Below, piece by piece: positions 7,910 through 16,797 of a stretch of 24,645 bases of DNA. Origin of the DNA: an uncultured Megasphaera sp. (GTDB lineage Bacteria > Bacillota > Negativicutes > Veillonellales > Megasphaeraceae); assembly GCA_934193515.1 (NCBI GenBank), contig CAKPVJ010000033.1, forward strand, positions 1 through 24,645, in the 5' to 3' direction. The notes beneath the pieces are model-generated. The model did not search any database. It had not been told where the DNA came from and saw only the letters and a list, made by a program, of their open reading frames with translations. The translations under genes and the position numbers were made by a program. Position 1 is the first letter of the stretch, and each line of letters starts with the position of its first letter.

Positions 7910-8899
7910 CTACAACAAATCAATCACTGTATAAATAATGGCCGACATGACCGCACTGATCGGGATGGTAACGCACCAAGCGACCAACATGCTTCTTGCT
8001 ACACCCCAATGGACAGCCCGTACTCGTTCTGCCGAGCCGACCCCCATGATAGAGCCGGATACAACGTGAGTCGTACTAACCGGCAAATGAAGGAATGTGG
8101 CAGAAAAAATAACAAGAGATGAATTCAAATCCGCCGCAAATCCATTAATAGATTCCAGCTTAAAGATTTTAGTTCCCATCGTCGAAATGATGCGCCAGCC
8201 ACCGGCTGAGGTCCCTAACGCCATCGACGTAGCGCAGGCCATTTTAACCCAAATCGGAATTTCCATCGTTTCGATATAGCCACCACTTAGCAATGCCAGT
8301 GCAATAATCCCCATTGCTTTCTGTGCATCGTTGGAACCATGAGAAAAGGCCATCAAACAAGCCGATACCAACTGCATTTTTCTAAAATTACGATTCAAGG
8401 CAATCGGAGAATAATTGCGAACAATCCAAAGCAGGCCAATCATAACAAAGTAGCCTGTAGCCAAGGCTACAACAGGCGATAATACCAAAGACATGATAAT
8501 TTTTTCAATCCCTGTATAATCCAATGCCGCTGGTCCTACGCTAATCGATACGGCACCAATAACGCCGCCAATCAATGAATGGGACGAACTGCTGGGAATG
8601 CGATAATACCAAGTCACAATATTCCAAATAATAGAACCAATCAACGCTGCCACAATAACTTCCAAACTAATCTGGGCCGGATTGAGAACCAAATCGCCGC
8701 CAATCGTCTTTGCTACGCCTGTACTAATCATGGCACCGGCAAAGTTTAATACCGCTGCCATCATGATCGCGTGGCGCGGAGAAATCGCACGCGTCGATAC
8801 GCTTGTAGCAATCGCATTCGCCGTATCATGGAATCCGTTAATATAATCAAACAATACAGCCAGCAAAACGATGGCCCATATTAACCAATGCTCAGGCAT
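7910..8899 (-). CDS. pit: PiT-family inorganic phosphate permease
   Basis: A 329-residue polytopic membrane protein that takes up inorganic (or metal-complexed) phosphate with a cation. Both PiT signature segments are present: GFHDTANAIATSVSTRAISP near residue 23 and FSHGSNDAQKAMG near residue 185. About ten hydrophobic segments surround them, giving the inverted two-half topology of the family. The ATG overlaps the end of the upstream DUF47 gene by 8 bases, so the two are translated together. No pho regulatory site is recognised. Length and motifs are normal for the short bacterial members. Confidence 0.94.
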   Translation of the reverse strand: MPEHWLIWAIVLLAVLFDYINGFHDTANAIATSVSTRAISPRHAIMMAAVLNFAGAMISTGVAKTIGGDLVLNPAQISLEVIVAALIGSIIWNIVTWYYRIPSSSSHSLIGGVIGAVSISVGPAALDYTGIEKIIMSLVLSPVVALATGYFVMIGLLWIVRNYSPIALNRNFRKMQLVSACLMAFSHGSNDAQKAMGIIALALLSGGYIETMEIPIWVKMACATSMALGTSAGGWRIISTMGTKIFKLESINGFAADLNSSLVIFSATFLHLPVSTTHVVSGSIMGVGSAERVRAVHWGVARSMLVAWCVTIPISAVMSAIIYTVIDLL

Positions 8900-9521
8900 A
8901 TTTCAATACGACCTTTCTAAATGTAACGACCAAATCTTCACAGTCATCGGTAACATCTTCTACAGACTGCAGGATTTCCTTCCATTTAATAATTTCAATC
9001 GGATCTTTGCATTCTGTAAAAAGTTTTGCCATTTCCTGATGATATAAGTCGTCACAGTCTTGTTCCAATTTTAATACCTTTTTACTGCGCGCTTCTACTT
9101 TTAAGAAGTTTTTCTTTAAATCTTTCATATACGCGATGGATTTGCGGATTTCTTTCATTGCTTTGGCCGCAATAATCGTCATCTGTTTGGCGCCTTCCGT
9201 GGCTTCGCCAACACGATACATACACATTTTATCCATAATTTCACTGATATTGTCAATCGCTGTATCCAGCTGGTCAATCAATTGCTGAATGTCTTCTCGA
9301 TCCATAGGAGTAATAAACGTCTTCTGCAGCCGTTTCAACGTTTCCATTACTAACGCATCCGCTTCATCTGTAAGCGCATCAATTTTTTCCAATGCTTCCT
9401 CTTTCGGTATTTCTTCATTCATTGCCTGCCGCAGCAAATCAGCTGCTTCATAGCTTAATGTCGCATGCTGATCCAATAAAGCGAAAAACTTTTCTTCCTT
9501 GGGCTTCAAATGAAATGCCAT
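8892..9521 (-). CDS. DUF47 / PhoU-like phosphate transport accessory protein
   Basis: A 209-residue all-helical cytoplasmic protein of the DUF47 (YkaA/TIGR00153, PhoU-like) family, usually encoded directly before a PiT permease and thought to regulate it. The sequence is rich in charged helices, with the pattern MDREDIQQLIDQLDTAIDNI and repeated E/D residues at helix ends like the metal-binding faces of PhoU. The ATG has an AAGGAG site 11 bases upstream. The stop codon lies inside the start of the permease gene (8-base overlap). An extended -10 promoter is visible about 94 bases upstream. Confidence 0.93.
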   Translation of the reverse strand: MAFHLKPKEEKFFALLDQHATLSYEAADLLRQAMNEEIPKEEALEKIDALTDEADALVMETLKRLQKTFITPMDREDIQQLIDQLDTAIDNISEIMDKMCMYRVGEATEGAKQMTIIAAKAMKEIRKSIAYMKDLKKNFLKVEARSKKVLKLEQDCDDLYHQEMAKLFTECKDPIEIIKWKEILQSVEDVTDDCEDLVVTFRKVVLKYA

Positions 9522-9614
9522 ATTAATCAGTTCTCCTTAATTTTTGACAAATAAACTAACTTTTCATAGTAATTACATATTTTTTACTATTTTTATACAT
9601 TCCGACTACTTTGC

Positions 9615-9623
9615 ATTATACCA
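9615..9623 (-). promoter_or_regulatory. Predicted extended -10 promoter of the DUF47-pit operon
   Basis: The minus strand reads TGG followed by a perfect TATAAT (9620-9615), an extended -10 element. The -35 position 17 bases upstream reads TAGAAT, a weak match. The predicted start is near 9608, leaving a leader of about 90 bases. Confidence 0.55.
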
Positions 9624-9726
9624 TATGACGATTCATTATTCTATAAACGGGACGGATTTTACCTGCAAAAAACAACGTCATTCTTTCCTAATTTGCATTT
9701 ATAAATGCCTTATTTGCTATAGATTG

Positions 9727-9756
9727 TTGATTTTTTTGCTGCAGTCATGATACAAT
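9727..9756 (+). promoter_or_regulatory. Predicted promoter of the giant outer-membrane gene
   Basis: TTGATT (9727-9732), an 18-base spacer and TGATACAAT (extended -10, hexamer 9751-9756) point to a start near 9763. A short perfect palindrome GAAATGATTTC (9764-9774) lies right at the predicted start and could be an operator, but it is not a convincing Fur box. Confidence 0.65.
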
Positions 9757-9822
9757 TTCCAAAGAAATGATTTCGGTTATCTTTATTATTTATATGCTTT
9801 GAAAAAGAAAAGAGGTAATGCA

Positions 9823-12800
9823 GTGAATAATGTTGCCCGTAAACAAAATTCGGTAAAAAAACATGCGCTTCTCTCCTGCGCTGTTGCCGCATGGATTTGC
9901 ATGCCCGCTTGGGCAGCCGACACACCCACCATTACAACCAAAGATGTTTTGGTGGAAGTAAATGCAGCTCAAGAAGACGCAAAATATGAGTCGCAGCAGA
10001 AAACGATTATCACAGCAGCAGACATTCAGCAAAAGCAAGCTAAGTCCGTAGAAGATATTATCTTCAGTGAAACAGGCGTTTCCCGTACCGTCGATGCTAT
10101 GGGACGGGTCGGCGTGTCTATCCGCGGAGCAGAACCGCGCCACACCTTAATTCTAGTCGATGGACAGCCTGTACTGGGAGATTTATCCAAATACGCCGGT
10201 GCCATGGATGAAGTCATGCGTTTAGGTACAGAAAATGTAGAGCGCATCGAAGTAACGCAAGGAGCCGCCAGTGCAAAATATGGCTCTGACGCCATTGGCG
10301 GTGTCATCAATATTATTACTAAAAAAGCCTCCAAAGATACATCCCTCCAGTTTAATTTGGAAGGATCCCATAAAAGCGGAAATGCCGGCTTTCCCTATAC
10401 CAACGTGTTTCTTCGTGCTGACACCGGACAACTGGGTAAATTTCGTTTTGGTGTCGCTGGCAGCAAACGTGATATATTACCTATATATGCCAGCGAATCC
10501 CGTAAAAAGACAGGCATGAGTTTTGATTACGGCAAACGAGATTTCAAACCCAATGCGCTGCGTTATTACGGTGACGCGGCTACTGTTGGCTTTGTCGGTA
10601 CGTATGAAGCCAATCAAAATAACAAACTGAATTTCCGTTTTGACAGATATACGGAAGATTTAGTGCGTGATGTCAAACATTCAGATTCTGATTTGGAACC
10701 ACAGCAGCATTTCAAACGCAGGACAGGGCACAATTCATACAATGTCGGCTGGACGGGAACCAAAGGAAATACCGATTGGAATATAGAAATGAATTATTCC
10801 CGCATCAATGAAGACGATATTGCCCTGGTCAATTACTATGGGCGTTCTTCCTATGAAGGTACGAATGAATTACGCTATATTGATGACGTCGACCATCGGC
10901 AGTGGAATTTCAAAGCCTCTGCCAATACACAGCTTAATGATACACACTTGTTATCCTATGGATTCGGCACGACCTATGAAACCGGCGAAGGCAGCCGTCT
11001 AAAAAACTCTCCAAACACAAAAACAAAATATATCGATCCCTGGGATTATGATAAAAGTCTGCTCGTAGACAAACTGGACCGGCACGTCCGTAAAACAGGC
11101 GACAATAGTATCCGCGTATGGTCTCACGTTCATGATTATAAGTTTAAAACCAACTCATCCAGCGGTATGCCGGAATGGGATATGGAATACGAATACTACG
11201 GCTATGACGGTACCAGTAATACACTGAAACCGATGGTCACGTATGTTGAATATGTAAAATATGACAAGTACTTCACAAGCGGGATTAGCGAGTATAACCC
11301 TCCTGACGGAGTTCCCACGGACATATGGGAGAAATATAAAAAATTCCGTGACGTGCTGGAGCAGCAAAATGCAGGATATAAAGGGTCCAACATTGTCCGC
11401 GATTATTACCAAAAAGGAGAGTCTTCCGATAAGAAGCAACAGGAACTAGCCCCCAAATTCAACGGCAAACGCTTCTTAGAAGAATTTCGGCTGCGAGATC
11501 AGCGCATCACGGTCGGCGAAGGAGCCATCCGCAAACATCATTTCTTTATTCAGGATACATGGCAGCTCAATGAAAATACCCTCTTGACTCCGATTATTCG
11601 TCTAGACCACAGCAGCCTGTTCGGTACGAATATTTCCGGCAGCCTTGGCCTTACCCATCAATTCAACAGCAACCCGCATCGGCGTTTAAAAGCCAATATC
11701 GGTACCAGCTATGCAGAGCCCGGCATGGGCGAGTTATGGTATAATTGGGAAATGTATGCCAGCAATCCTATCGGTATCGGCTACGCCCGCATGGGACATT
11801 ATTGGGTTGGCAACCCGCATTTAAAACCAGAAAAATCAGTCAATATTGATTTGAGCTTGGAAGGGGAAAATAAAAATACGTATGCGCGTATCGGTCTTTT
11901 CCACAATCGTATTAAAGATTACATGACCGTATATTTTACGGGAAAATTTATGGATTTTGTCCCCTATCTTGGTGCCAGTCAAAAATATCAGCGTGCTCCT
12001 GATTTAATTTACAGTTTTAAAAATATTGGAGAAGCCGAAATCACAGGACTCGAAGCAGAAATACACCAAAAATTTGGTACCCATTGGACAGGCAAACTGG
12101 GGTACACGTGGCTTCATGCCATTAATAAAAGCGCCCCTAAAATGCCGCGTCAGCTTCTAAACAAGCCGGTTCACAAGATAGACATCAGTCTGGCCTTTGC
12201 TGACGATATCAGCGGTTGGAGCGGCCAACTTTGGGGCGACTATTATCTGAATATGCTGGACAGCAACAGTTTAGCTGATAATAATAGTTACTGGCCTGAC
12301 GTTCTGCAGCATCTAGGCCCGGCATTTGAAAAGCAATCGTATAAAAAGAAAACATTCGGCATTTGGAATATCATGCTGCAAAAGAAACTGCATAAGGATG
12401 CCTTAGTATATTTTGGCATCAACAACCTCTTTAATCACCGCGATGATGACCGAGCCACGCAAGAACGCGTGTATCGCTTTGGCATGAATGTAAAATTCGG
12501 CAGTGCTCATGAGACTAAAGAAATACCTAAAGCTACACCTTTAAACACTCCATCAACAACGGCTCCGACAAAGGCTGCTGCTAAAAATACAGCTTCATTT
12601 TCACAAGAATTTCTCAAACGACCGTTCGATACGGCACCAAAAGAAGGCCTTTCCTTCATTGGCGATTATCGTGCCACTTGGATTGCTCATAATGGCACAA
12701 ACCGACCGCAGTCTCCGTATCGTGCCACGACTACCGTGGGAACGGCAAAGAAAAATATGTTTGATGCCAATGAGCATGGCTTTGGACAGCGGCTCCGCAT

Positions 12801-14739
12801 CGGCGTAAATGCCCGTATTGGAAAAAACACAAACATCCGCATCTTGGGCAGTGCTGCCGGTACGCCGCATATCGATACGGCCGATACAACAGCTATCCAG
12901 CGGGGACTTGGCTATCAACGGCTGGACACGGTCGATATCACACAGCATGCCAATCGATGGGATTTTTCTATTGGCCGCTTACCAGAGCCCATGGGTATCA
13001 CAGGATATTGGTTTGGCAAAGAATTTGACGGCGGCCGCGCTGTCTGGACTGGCAGCAAAACCCAAATACGTTTGGGATACGGTTCGTTTAAGCACAGTAC
13101 AGGAATTTCGGATTCTGCATATACCCATTCAATTCATACCGTATTTTATCGTCCACCGACTGTCGAAGAATTTTTAGGCATTAACCGCACAGACCATCCG
13201 TATAACATTCATGAAGCTACCAAAGAATCAAATGAAATCTATAAAAAACAATATAAAGGCAAAACCGATATGCTCTACTTCTATCAACAGCTTCGCGATG
13301 CCGTACAAAATGGCGCCAGCTTAGAAGAGCAGAGTGCTATCCTGCAGCGCATGCATCGTGTCATCAAAGCTGCATATGGCAGTGATATGGCCGCAAAAGT
13401 CTTCTCTTTGAATATTTCCCCCAAGGCTTCCGTTTTATATAAAATCAAGGACAAGCATGGAAATATCAAATTGAGAAAGACTCAAATCAGTTATTCCAGC
13501 TATATTTCAAAATACGCTACAGCAGAAGAAAGAGCGTTTAAAACAGAAATGAACAAAAAATTCGCTGTCTCTTTGCACGATGACGCTGCCTTAAAAAACG
13601 GCAAAGCCTATTTGCAGCAGAACGCGCAACGTTTGGAAAGTGCCTATAAAGAAATTGCCGCATATAATGCCAAAGAGGATTGGTCAGGATATGCCAATAC
13701 GGACTTTTCTATTGGTTCGCACTACACGTATACAGCAGATAAAAAAGGTATCCAATCACACACAGATTCCAGCCTGGCTAAAGAGTATACCTTTGCCGGC
13801 GTAGAAGCCATCATTACGGAAGGCGTCTATAATTCCGCTAGCAGCGTGCAGGAGATTGCCAAAACAGATATACTTAAAGAATTATATACAGCCAACTATG
13901 TAGACAAAGGACAAGGCTATGCAGAATATGGTTGGCGTATGCCGCAGCTGTTATTTGAATATCTCGACGGCATGGAACGCGTCCTTCGTCAGTCCGAATC
14001 AGAAAATAAACAGCCGCGCGAAGCGTTGGCCGCTATCATCGGTAAACTCATAAAAGCCGAAGGAACGGTGCTTGTCCAAGATACTATTCCGGCCTTGGAT
14101 ACTGCTGCCTTTATTCAAATCAAACAGCAACTTCGCCCGAATTTCGGCATAGCCGCCTGGTATCTTCGTTCCTGCCACAACAGGACATATACGCTAGCTG
14201 CCGCTCACGACACGCATAATGATACCGCAACGTTTACCCAATTAGCCAACGTTCTCGGCATCGGCGCCAAGTGGCAGTTGGGAGCTCATATATCTCTTGA
14301 TCTTGATTATGGTCAAAACCGTACTGCTTTTGGCCGCTACATGAATGGGCATTCGCTATACAATCATGAACGCGGTACAGCTGATTTCAAATTACTCGGT
14401 CACGCCATGGGGGGGGCGCCGCATTTCTGGGTAGCCCGTCTATCTATCGGTCAAGCAGATCCAGCTGTCCCTGGAAGCTGGCATGCATTTGCTGACTACA
14501 AATATTTCCAACATGGTTCATTCTTTGGCGGCAATGGTACGGATGCACTGCCGGATAGATATTTGGACGGGATTCGTTCCTTTACCTTAGGTGCCGGCTA
14601 TGTGCCGCACAAAGACTTCTTGCTGGAAGCCTTCTATACATTCGATGCCAAAGGTATTGGAAAACGAGATACATTATACGGCCCGGAAAACTTCCAATTA
14701 GGCAATTACACTAAACTTCAACTCACGTATAAATTCTAA
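9823..14739 (+). CDS. Giant outer-membrane protein: TonB-dependent receptor fused to a second porin-like barrel
   Basis: A 1638-residue exported protein. Residues 1-31 are a signal peptide (basic start, hydrophobic core, MPAWA|AD cleavage). A TonB-box-like stretch (TTKDVLVEV, about 37-45) is followed by a plug domain (about 45-169) with the classic VGVSIRGAEPRHTLILVDG and GSDAIGGVINIITKKA. A TonB-type barrel spans about 175-893; a hydrophilic stretch of about 160 residues near 405-565 is probably a large surface loop, and the barrel closes with NLFNHRDDDRATQERVYRFG and a final strand. A Thr/Ala/Pro/Lys-rich linker (894-942) leads to a second domain, 943-1638, with porin-like strands (GFGQRLRIGVNARIG; FSIGRLPEPMGITGYW), a helical middle, and the terminal beta-signal LQLTYKF. 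The start is GTG at 9823 with AGAGGT 6 bases upstream; an open TTG at 9799 is less likely. The ligand cannot be told. No TonB/ExbBD or iron genes are nearby. Confidence 0.9.
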   Translation: MNNVARKQNSVKKHALLSCAVAAWICMPAWAADTPTITTKDVLVEVNAAQEDAKYESQQKTIITAADIQQKQAKSVEDIIFSETGVSRTVDAMGRVGVSIRGAEPRHTLILVDGQPVLGDLSKYAGAMDEVMRLGTENVERIEVTQGAASAKYGSDAIGGVINIITKKASKDTSLQFNLEGSHKSGNAGFPYTNVFLRADTGQLGKFRFGVAGSKRDILPIYASESRKKTGMSFDYGKRDFKPNALRYYGDAATVGFVGTYEANQNNKLNFRFDRYTEDLVRDVKHSDSDLEPQQHFKRRTGHNSYNVGWTGTKGNTDWNIEMNYSRINEDDIALVNYYGRSSYEGTNELRYIDDVDHRQWNFKASANTQLNDTHLLSYGFGTTYETGEGSRLKNSPNTKTKYIDPWDYDKSLLVDKLDRHVRKTGDNSIRVWSHVHDYKFKTNSSSGMPEWDMEYEYYGYDGTSNTLKPMVTYVEYVKYDKYFTSGISEYNPPDGVPTDIWEKYKKFRDVLEQQNAGYKGSNIVRDYYQKGESSDKKQQELAPKFNGKRFLEEFRLRDQRITVGEGAIRKHHFFIQDTWQLNENTLLTPIIRLDHSSLFGTNISGSLGLTHQFNSNPHRRLKANIGTSYAEPGMGELWYNWEMYASNPIGIGYARMGHYWVGNPHLKPEKSVNIDLSLEGENKNTYARIGLFHNRIKDYMTVYFTGKFMDFVPYLGASQKYQRAPDLIYSFKNIGEAEITGLEAEIHQKFGTHWTGKLGYTWLHAINKSAPKMPRQLLNKPVHKIDISLAFADDISGWSGQLWGDYYLNMLDSNSLADNNSYWPDVLQHLGPAFEKQSYKKKTFGIWNIMLQKKLHKDALVYFGINNLFNHRDDDRATQERVYRFGMNVKFGSAHETKEIPKATPLNTPSTTAPTKAAAKNTASFSQEFLKRPFDTAPKEGLSFIGDYRATWIAHNGTNRPQSPYRATTTVGTAKKNMFDANEHGFGQRLRIGVNARIGKNTNIRILGSAAGTPHIDTADTTAIQRGLGYQRLDTVDITQHANRWDFSIGRLPEPMGITGYWFGKEFDGGRAVWTGSKTQIRLGYGSFKHSTGISDSAYTHSIHTVFYRPPTVEEFLGINRTDHPYNIHEATKESNEIYKKQYKGKTDMLYFYQQLRDAVQNGASLEEQSAILQRMHRVIKAAYGSDMAAKVFSLNISPKASVLYKIKDKHGNIKLRKTQISYSSYISKYATAEERAFKTEMNKKFAVSLHDDAALKNGKAYLQQNAQRLESAYKEIAAYNAKEDWSGYANTDFSIGSHYTYTADKKGIQSHTDSSLAKEYTFAGVEAIITEGVYNSASSVQEIAKTDILKELYTANYVDKGQGYAEYGWRMPQLLFEYLDGMERVLRQSESENKQPREALAAIIGKLIKAEGTVLVQDTIPALDTAAFIQIKQQLRPNFGIAAWYLRSCHNRTYTLAAAHDTHNDTATFTQLANVLGIGAKWQLGAHISLDLDYGQNRTAFGRYMNGHSLYNHERGTADFKLLGHAMGGAPHFWVARLSIGQADPAVPGSWHAFADYKYFQHGSFFGGNGTDALPDRYLDGIRSFTLGAGYVPHKDFLLEAFYTFDAKGIGKRDTLYGPENFQLGNYTKLQLTYKF
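14409..14416 (+). repeat. Eight-G homopolymer inside the outer-membrane gene
   Basis: Eight consecutive Gs encode Met-Gly-Gly near residue 1529. Deletion of one G brings TAG at 14432-14434 into frame, and gain of one G reaches a TGA within about 25 codons, so slippage would remove the last 100 or so residues and the C-terminal beta-signal of the second barrel. It is a possible phase-variation tract. Confidence 0.7.
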
Positions 14740-14750
14740 TTTGTTTCTCC

Positions 14751-14797
14751 ATGCAAAAAACCTCTCCGGAGTCACATCTGCCGGAGAGGTTTTGCAT
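14751..14797. terminator. Bidirectional terminator between the outer-membrane gene and tpiA
   Basis: A 9-bp GC-rich stem (14761-14769 with 14781-14789, CCTCTCCGG) is flanked by an A run on the left and a T run on the right. It therefore works as an intrinsic terminator for the plus-strand outer-membrane gene and for the minus-strand tpiA operon. Confidence 0.92.
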
Positions 14798-14808
14798 ATA
14801 GTATTGTT

Positions 14809-15570
14809 TTATTTTACAACTGCATTGTCAATAATTGCCATGAAATCATCGACTTTAAGGCTGGCACCGCCGACAAGTCCGCCGTCGATATCCGGAGAAC
14901 CGGTGAGTTCCGCTACATTCTTGCCTTTTACGCTGCCGCCGTAAAGAACAGATACAGCATCTGCTGTTGCTGCATCATACATAGCAGCTAATTTTTGACG
15001 AATAATTGCGCAGACTTCCTGTGCCTGTGCAGCTGTCGCCGTTTTGCCTGTGCCAATAGCCCAAATCGGTTCATAGGCAATGACAATTTTCGTGACATCG
15101 GCTGCGCTGATGCCTGCCAATGCGTGTTCAATCTGGCCTTCAATCCAGGACTGCATAATGCCTTCTTCACGCTGTTCCAGTGTTTCACCGCAGCATACAA
15201 TCGGCGTAAGCTGATGGGCAAGAGCCGCTTTTGTCTTTTTGTTTACCGTTTCGTCTGTTTCATTGAAATATGTGCGGCGTTCCGAATGGCCGAGAATAAC
15301 ATGGGTTACGCCGATATCTACGAGCATAGCCGGAGATACTTCACCAGTGAATGCACCTTTTTCTTCCCAATGCATGTTCTGTGCTGCAATATGAATCGGC
15401 GTTCCTTTAGTCAATTCTACAGCCTGTGCAAGATACGGAAATACAGGAGCAATAATAACTTCTGGTTTGACATCCTTAGGTACACGGTTGACAAGACCTG
15501 TAATCGTTTCTTTGGCATCTGCACCAAGATGGTTCATTTTCCAGTTACCGGCAATAATCGTTTTTCTCAT
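14809..15570 (-). CDS. tpiA: Triosephosphate isomerase
   Basis: Interconverts dihydroxyacetone phosphate and glyceraldehyde-3-phosphate in the cytoplasm. It is 253 residues, the normal TIM-barrel length. Catalytic residues are all in place: Lys11 in AGNWKMN, His95 in VILGHSERR and Glu167 in VIAYEPIWAIGTGKT, with the phosphate-binding LYGGSVKG near residue 210. The ATG has a clear AGGAGG site. It is the last gene of the gap2-cggR-gap1-pgk-tpiA operon, 45 bases after pgk, and is followed by a bidirectional terminator. Confidence 0.98.
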   Translation of the reverse strand: MRKTIIAGNWKMNHLGADAKETITGLVNRVPKDVKPEVIIAPVFPYLAQAVELTKGTPIHIAAQNMHWEEKGAFTGEVSPAMLVDIGVTHVILGHSERRTYFNETDETVNKKTKAALAHQLTPIVCCGETLEQREEGIMQSWIEGQIEHALAGISAADVTKIVIAYEPIWAIGTGKTATAAQAQEVCAIIRQKLAAMYDAATADAVSVLYGGSVKGKNVAELTGSPDIDGGLVGGASLKVDDFMAIIDNAVVK

Positions 15571-15615
15571 AATAATCCTCCTAATTTGACAGTTACGAAT
15601 ATACGATGCTGTATT

Positions 15616-16797
15616 TTATTTATCGCTTAATGATACAACGCCTGGGAGCTGTTTGCCTTCCAAATATTCCAGTGAAGCGCCGCCGCCTGTGGAAATATGG
15701 CTGATTTTGTCAGCAAGGCCTGTTTTGTTGACAGCCGATACAGAATCGCCGCCGCCAACGATAGATACAGCGTCAGAATCAGCGACTGCTTTAGCAACTG
15801 CTTCGGTGCCTTTGGCATAGTTTTCCATTTCGAATACGCCCATCGGACCGTTCCAAACGATTAATTTCATCGGTGCTAATTCTTTCGCAAAGAGTTCTTG
15901 TGTTTTAGTACCAACATCCAAAATCATCCAGTCTGCCGGAACCTGATCTACTGGAACGACTTTGTGTTCTGCATCATTGGCAAACGCAGCTGCTACGGTT
16001 ACATCTTCCGGAAGGAGCAATGTAGTGCCTTGTTCCTTTGCCTGGGCAATCAAGCTTTTTGCCAAATCAATTTTGTCTGCTTCGACAAGGGATTTGCCAA
16101 TGCCGTAGCCCTGCGCTGCCAAGAAGGTATTCGCCATGCCGCCGCCGATAATCATCAAATCGACTTTCGGAAGCAAGTTGGAAATGACTTCGATTTTATC
16201 CGATACTTTGGCACCGCCAATGATAGCTGCAAACGGATGGGCCGGATTATCAACTGCACCGCCGATGAAACGAATTTCTTTTTCCAGCAAAAAGCCGGCA
16301 GCCATAGGTAAATATGCAGTAATGCCTGCTACAGATGCATGCGCGCGGTGGCAGCAGCCAAATGCATCGTTGATGCCGACTTCTGCTAATGCAGCAAGCT
16401 GACGGGAAAATTCCGGGTCATTTTTTTCTTCTTCTTTATGATAGCGAAGATTTTCCAAAAGCAATACTTCGCCAGGCTGCAACGCATCTGCCATAGCTTG
16501 GGTTTCTGCACCAATGCAGTCCGGTGCAAATTTTACGTCGATGCCAAGCAATTCTGACAACCGTGCAGCTACTGGCTTCAAGGAATATTTAGCAACAACC
16601 TGTCCCTTCGGACGGCCTAAATGGCTGGCCAAAATAACAGCTGCATGATGGTCCAGCAAATATTTAATAGTCGGCAATGTTTTTTGAATGCGTGTATCGT
16701 CCGTGATTTGGCAGTTGTCATCCAACGGCACGTTGAAATCGGCACGTACAAACACTTTCTTGTTGTCCAACACTACATCCGTAATTGTTTTTTTCAT
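15616..16797 (-). CDS. pgk: Phosphoglycerate kinase
   Basis: Converts 1,3-bisphosphoglycerate and ADP to 3-phosphoglycerate and ATP. The protein is 393 residues with the N-lobe signature VFVRADFNVPLDD, the substrate loop ASHLGRPKG, the LLENLRYHKEEEKND segment, and the C-lobe nucleotide loops GGAKVSDKI and STGGGASLEYLEG. An in-frame ATG 14 codons earlier (16839) exists, but the AGGAGG site sits just before the ATG at 16797, and the family starts there. It follows gap1 by about 130 bases, without a terminator in between, and belongs to the CggR operon. Confidence 0.98.
   Translation of the reverse strand: MKKTITDVVLDNKKVFVRADFNVPLDDNCQITDDTRIQKTLPTIKYLLDHHAAVILASHLGRPKGQVVAKYSLKPVAARLSELLGIDVKFAPDCIGAETQAMADALQPGEVLLLENLRYHKEEEKNDPEFSRQLAALAEVGINDAFGCCHRAHASVAGITAYLPMAAGFLLEKEIRFIGGAVDNPAHPFAAIIGGAKVSDKIEVISNLLPKVDLMIIGGGMANTFLAAQGYGIGKSLVEADKIDLAKSLIAQAKEQGTTLLLPEDVTVAAAFANDAEHKVVPVDQVPADWMILDVGTKTQELFAKELAPMKLIVWNGPMGVFEMENYAKGTEAVAKAVADSDAVSIVGGGDSVSAVNKTGLADKISHISTGGGASLEYLEGKQLPGVVSLSDK

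Noticed and set aside
9764..9774. Fur box candidate (GAAATGATTTC palindrome) at the start of the TonB receptor transcript
   Set aside because: It is a perfect short palindrome, but it matches only about 6 of 14 positions of the 7-1-7 Fur consensus, so iron control is not claimed.
14995..15630. Plus-strand open frame of 211 codons opposite tpiA
   Set aside because: It is antisense to a firmly identified gene, Cys/Phe/Asn-rich, without a start signal. A shadow frame.
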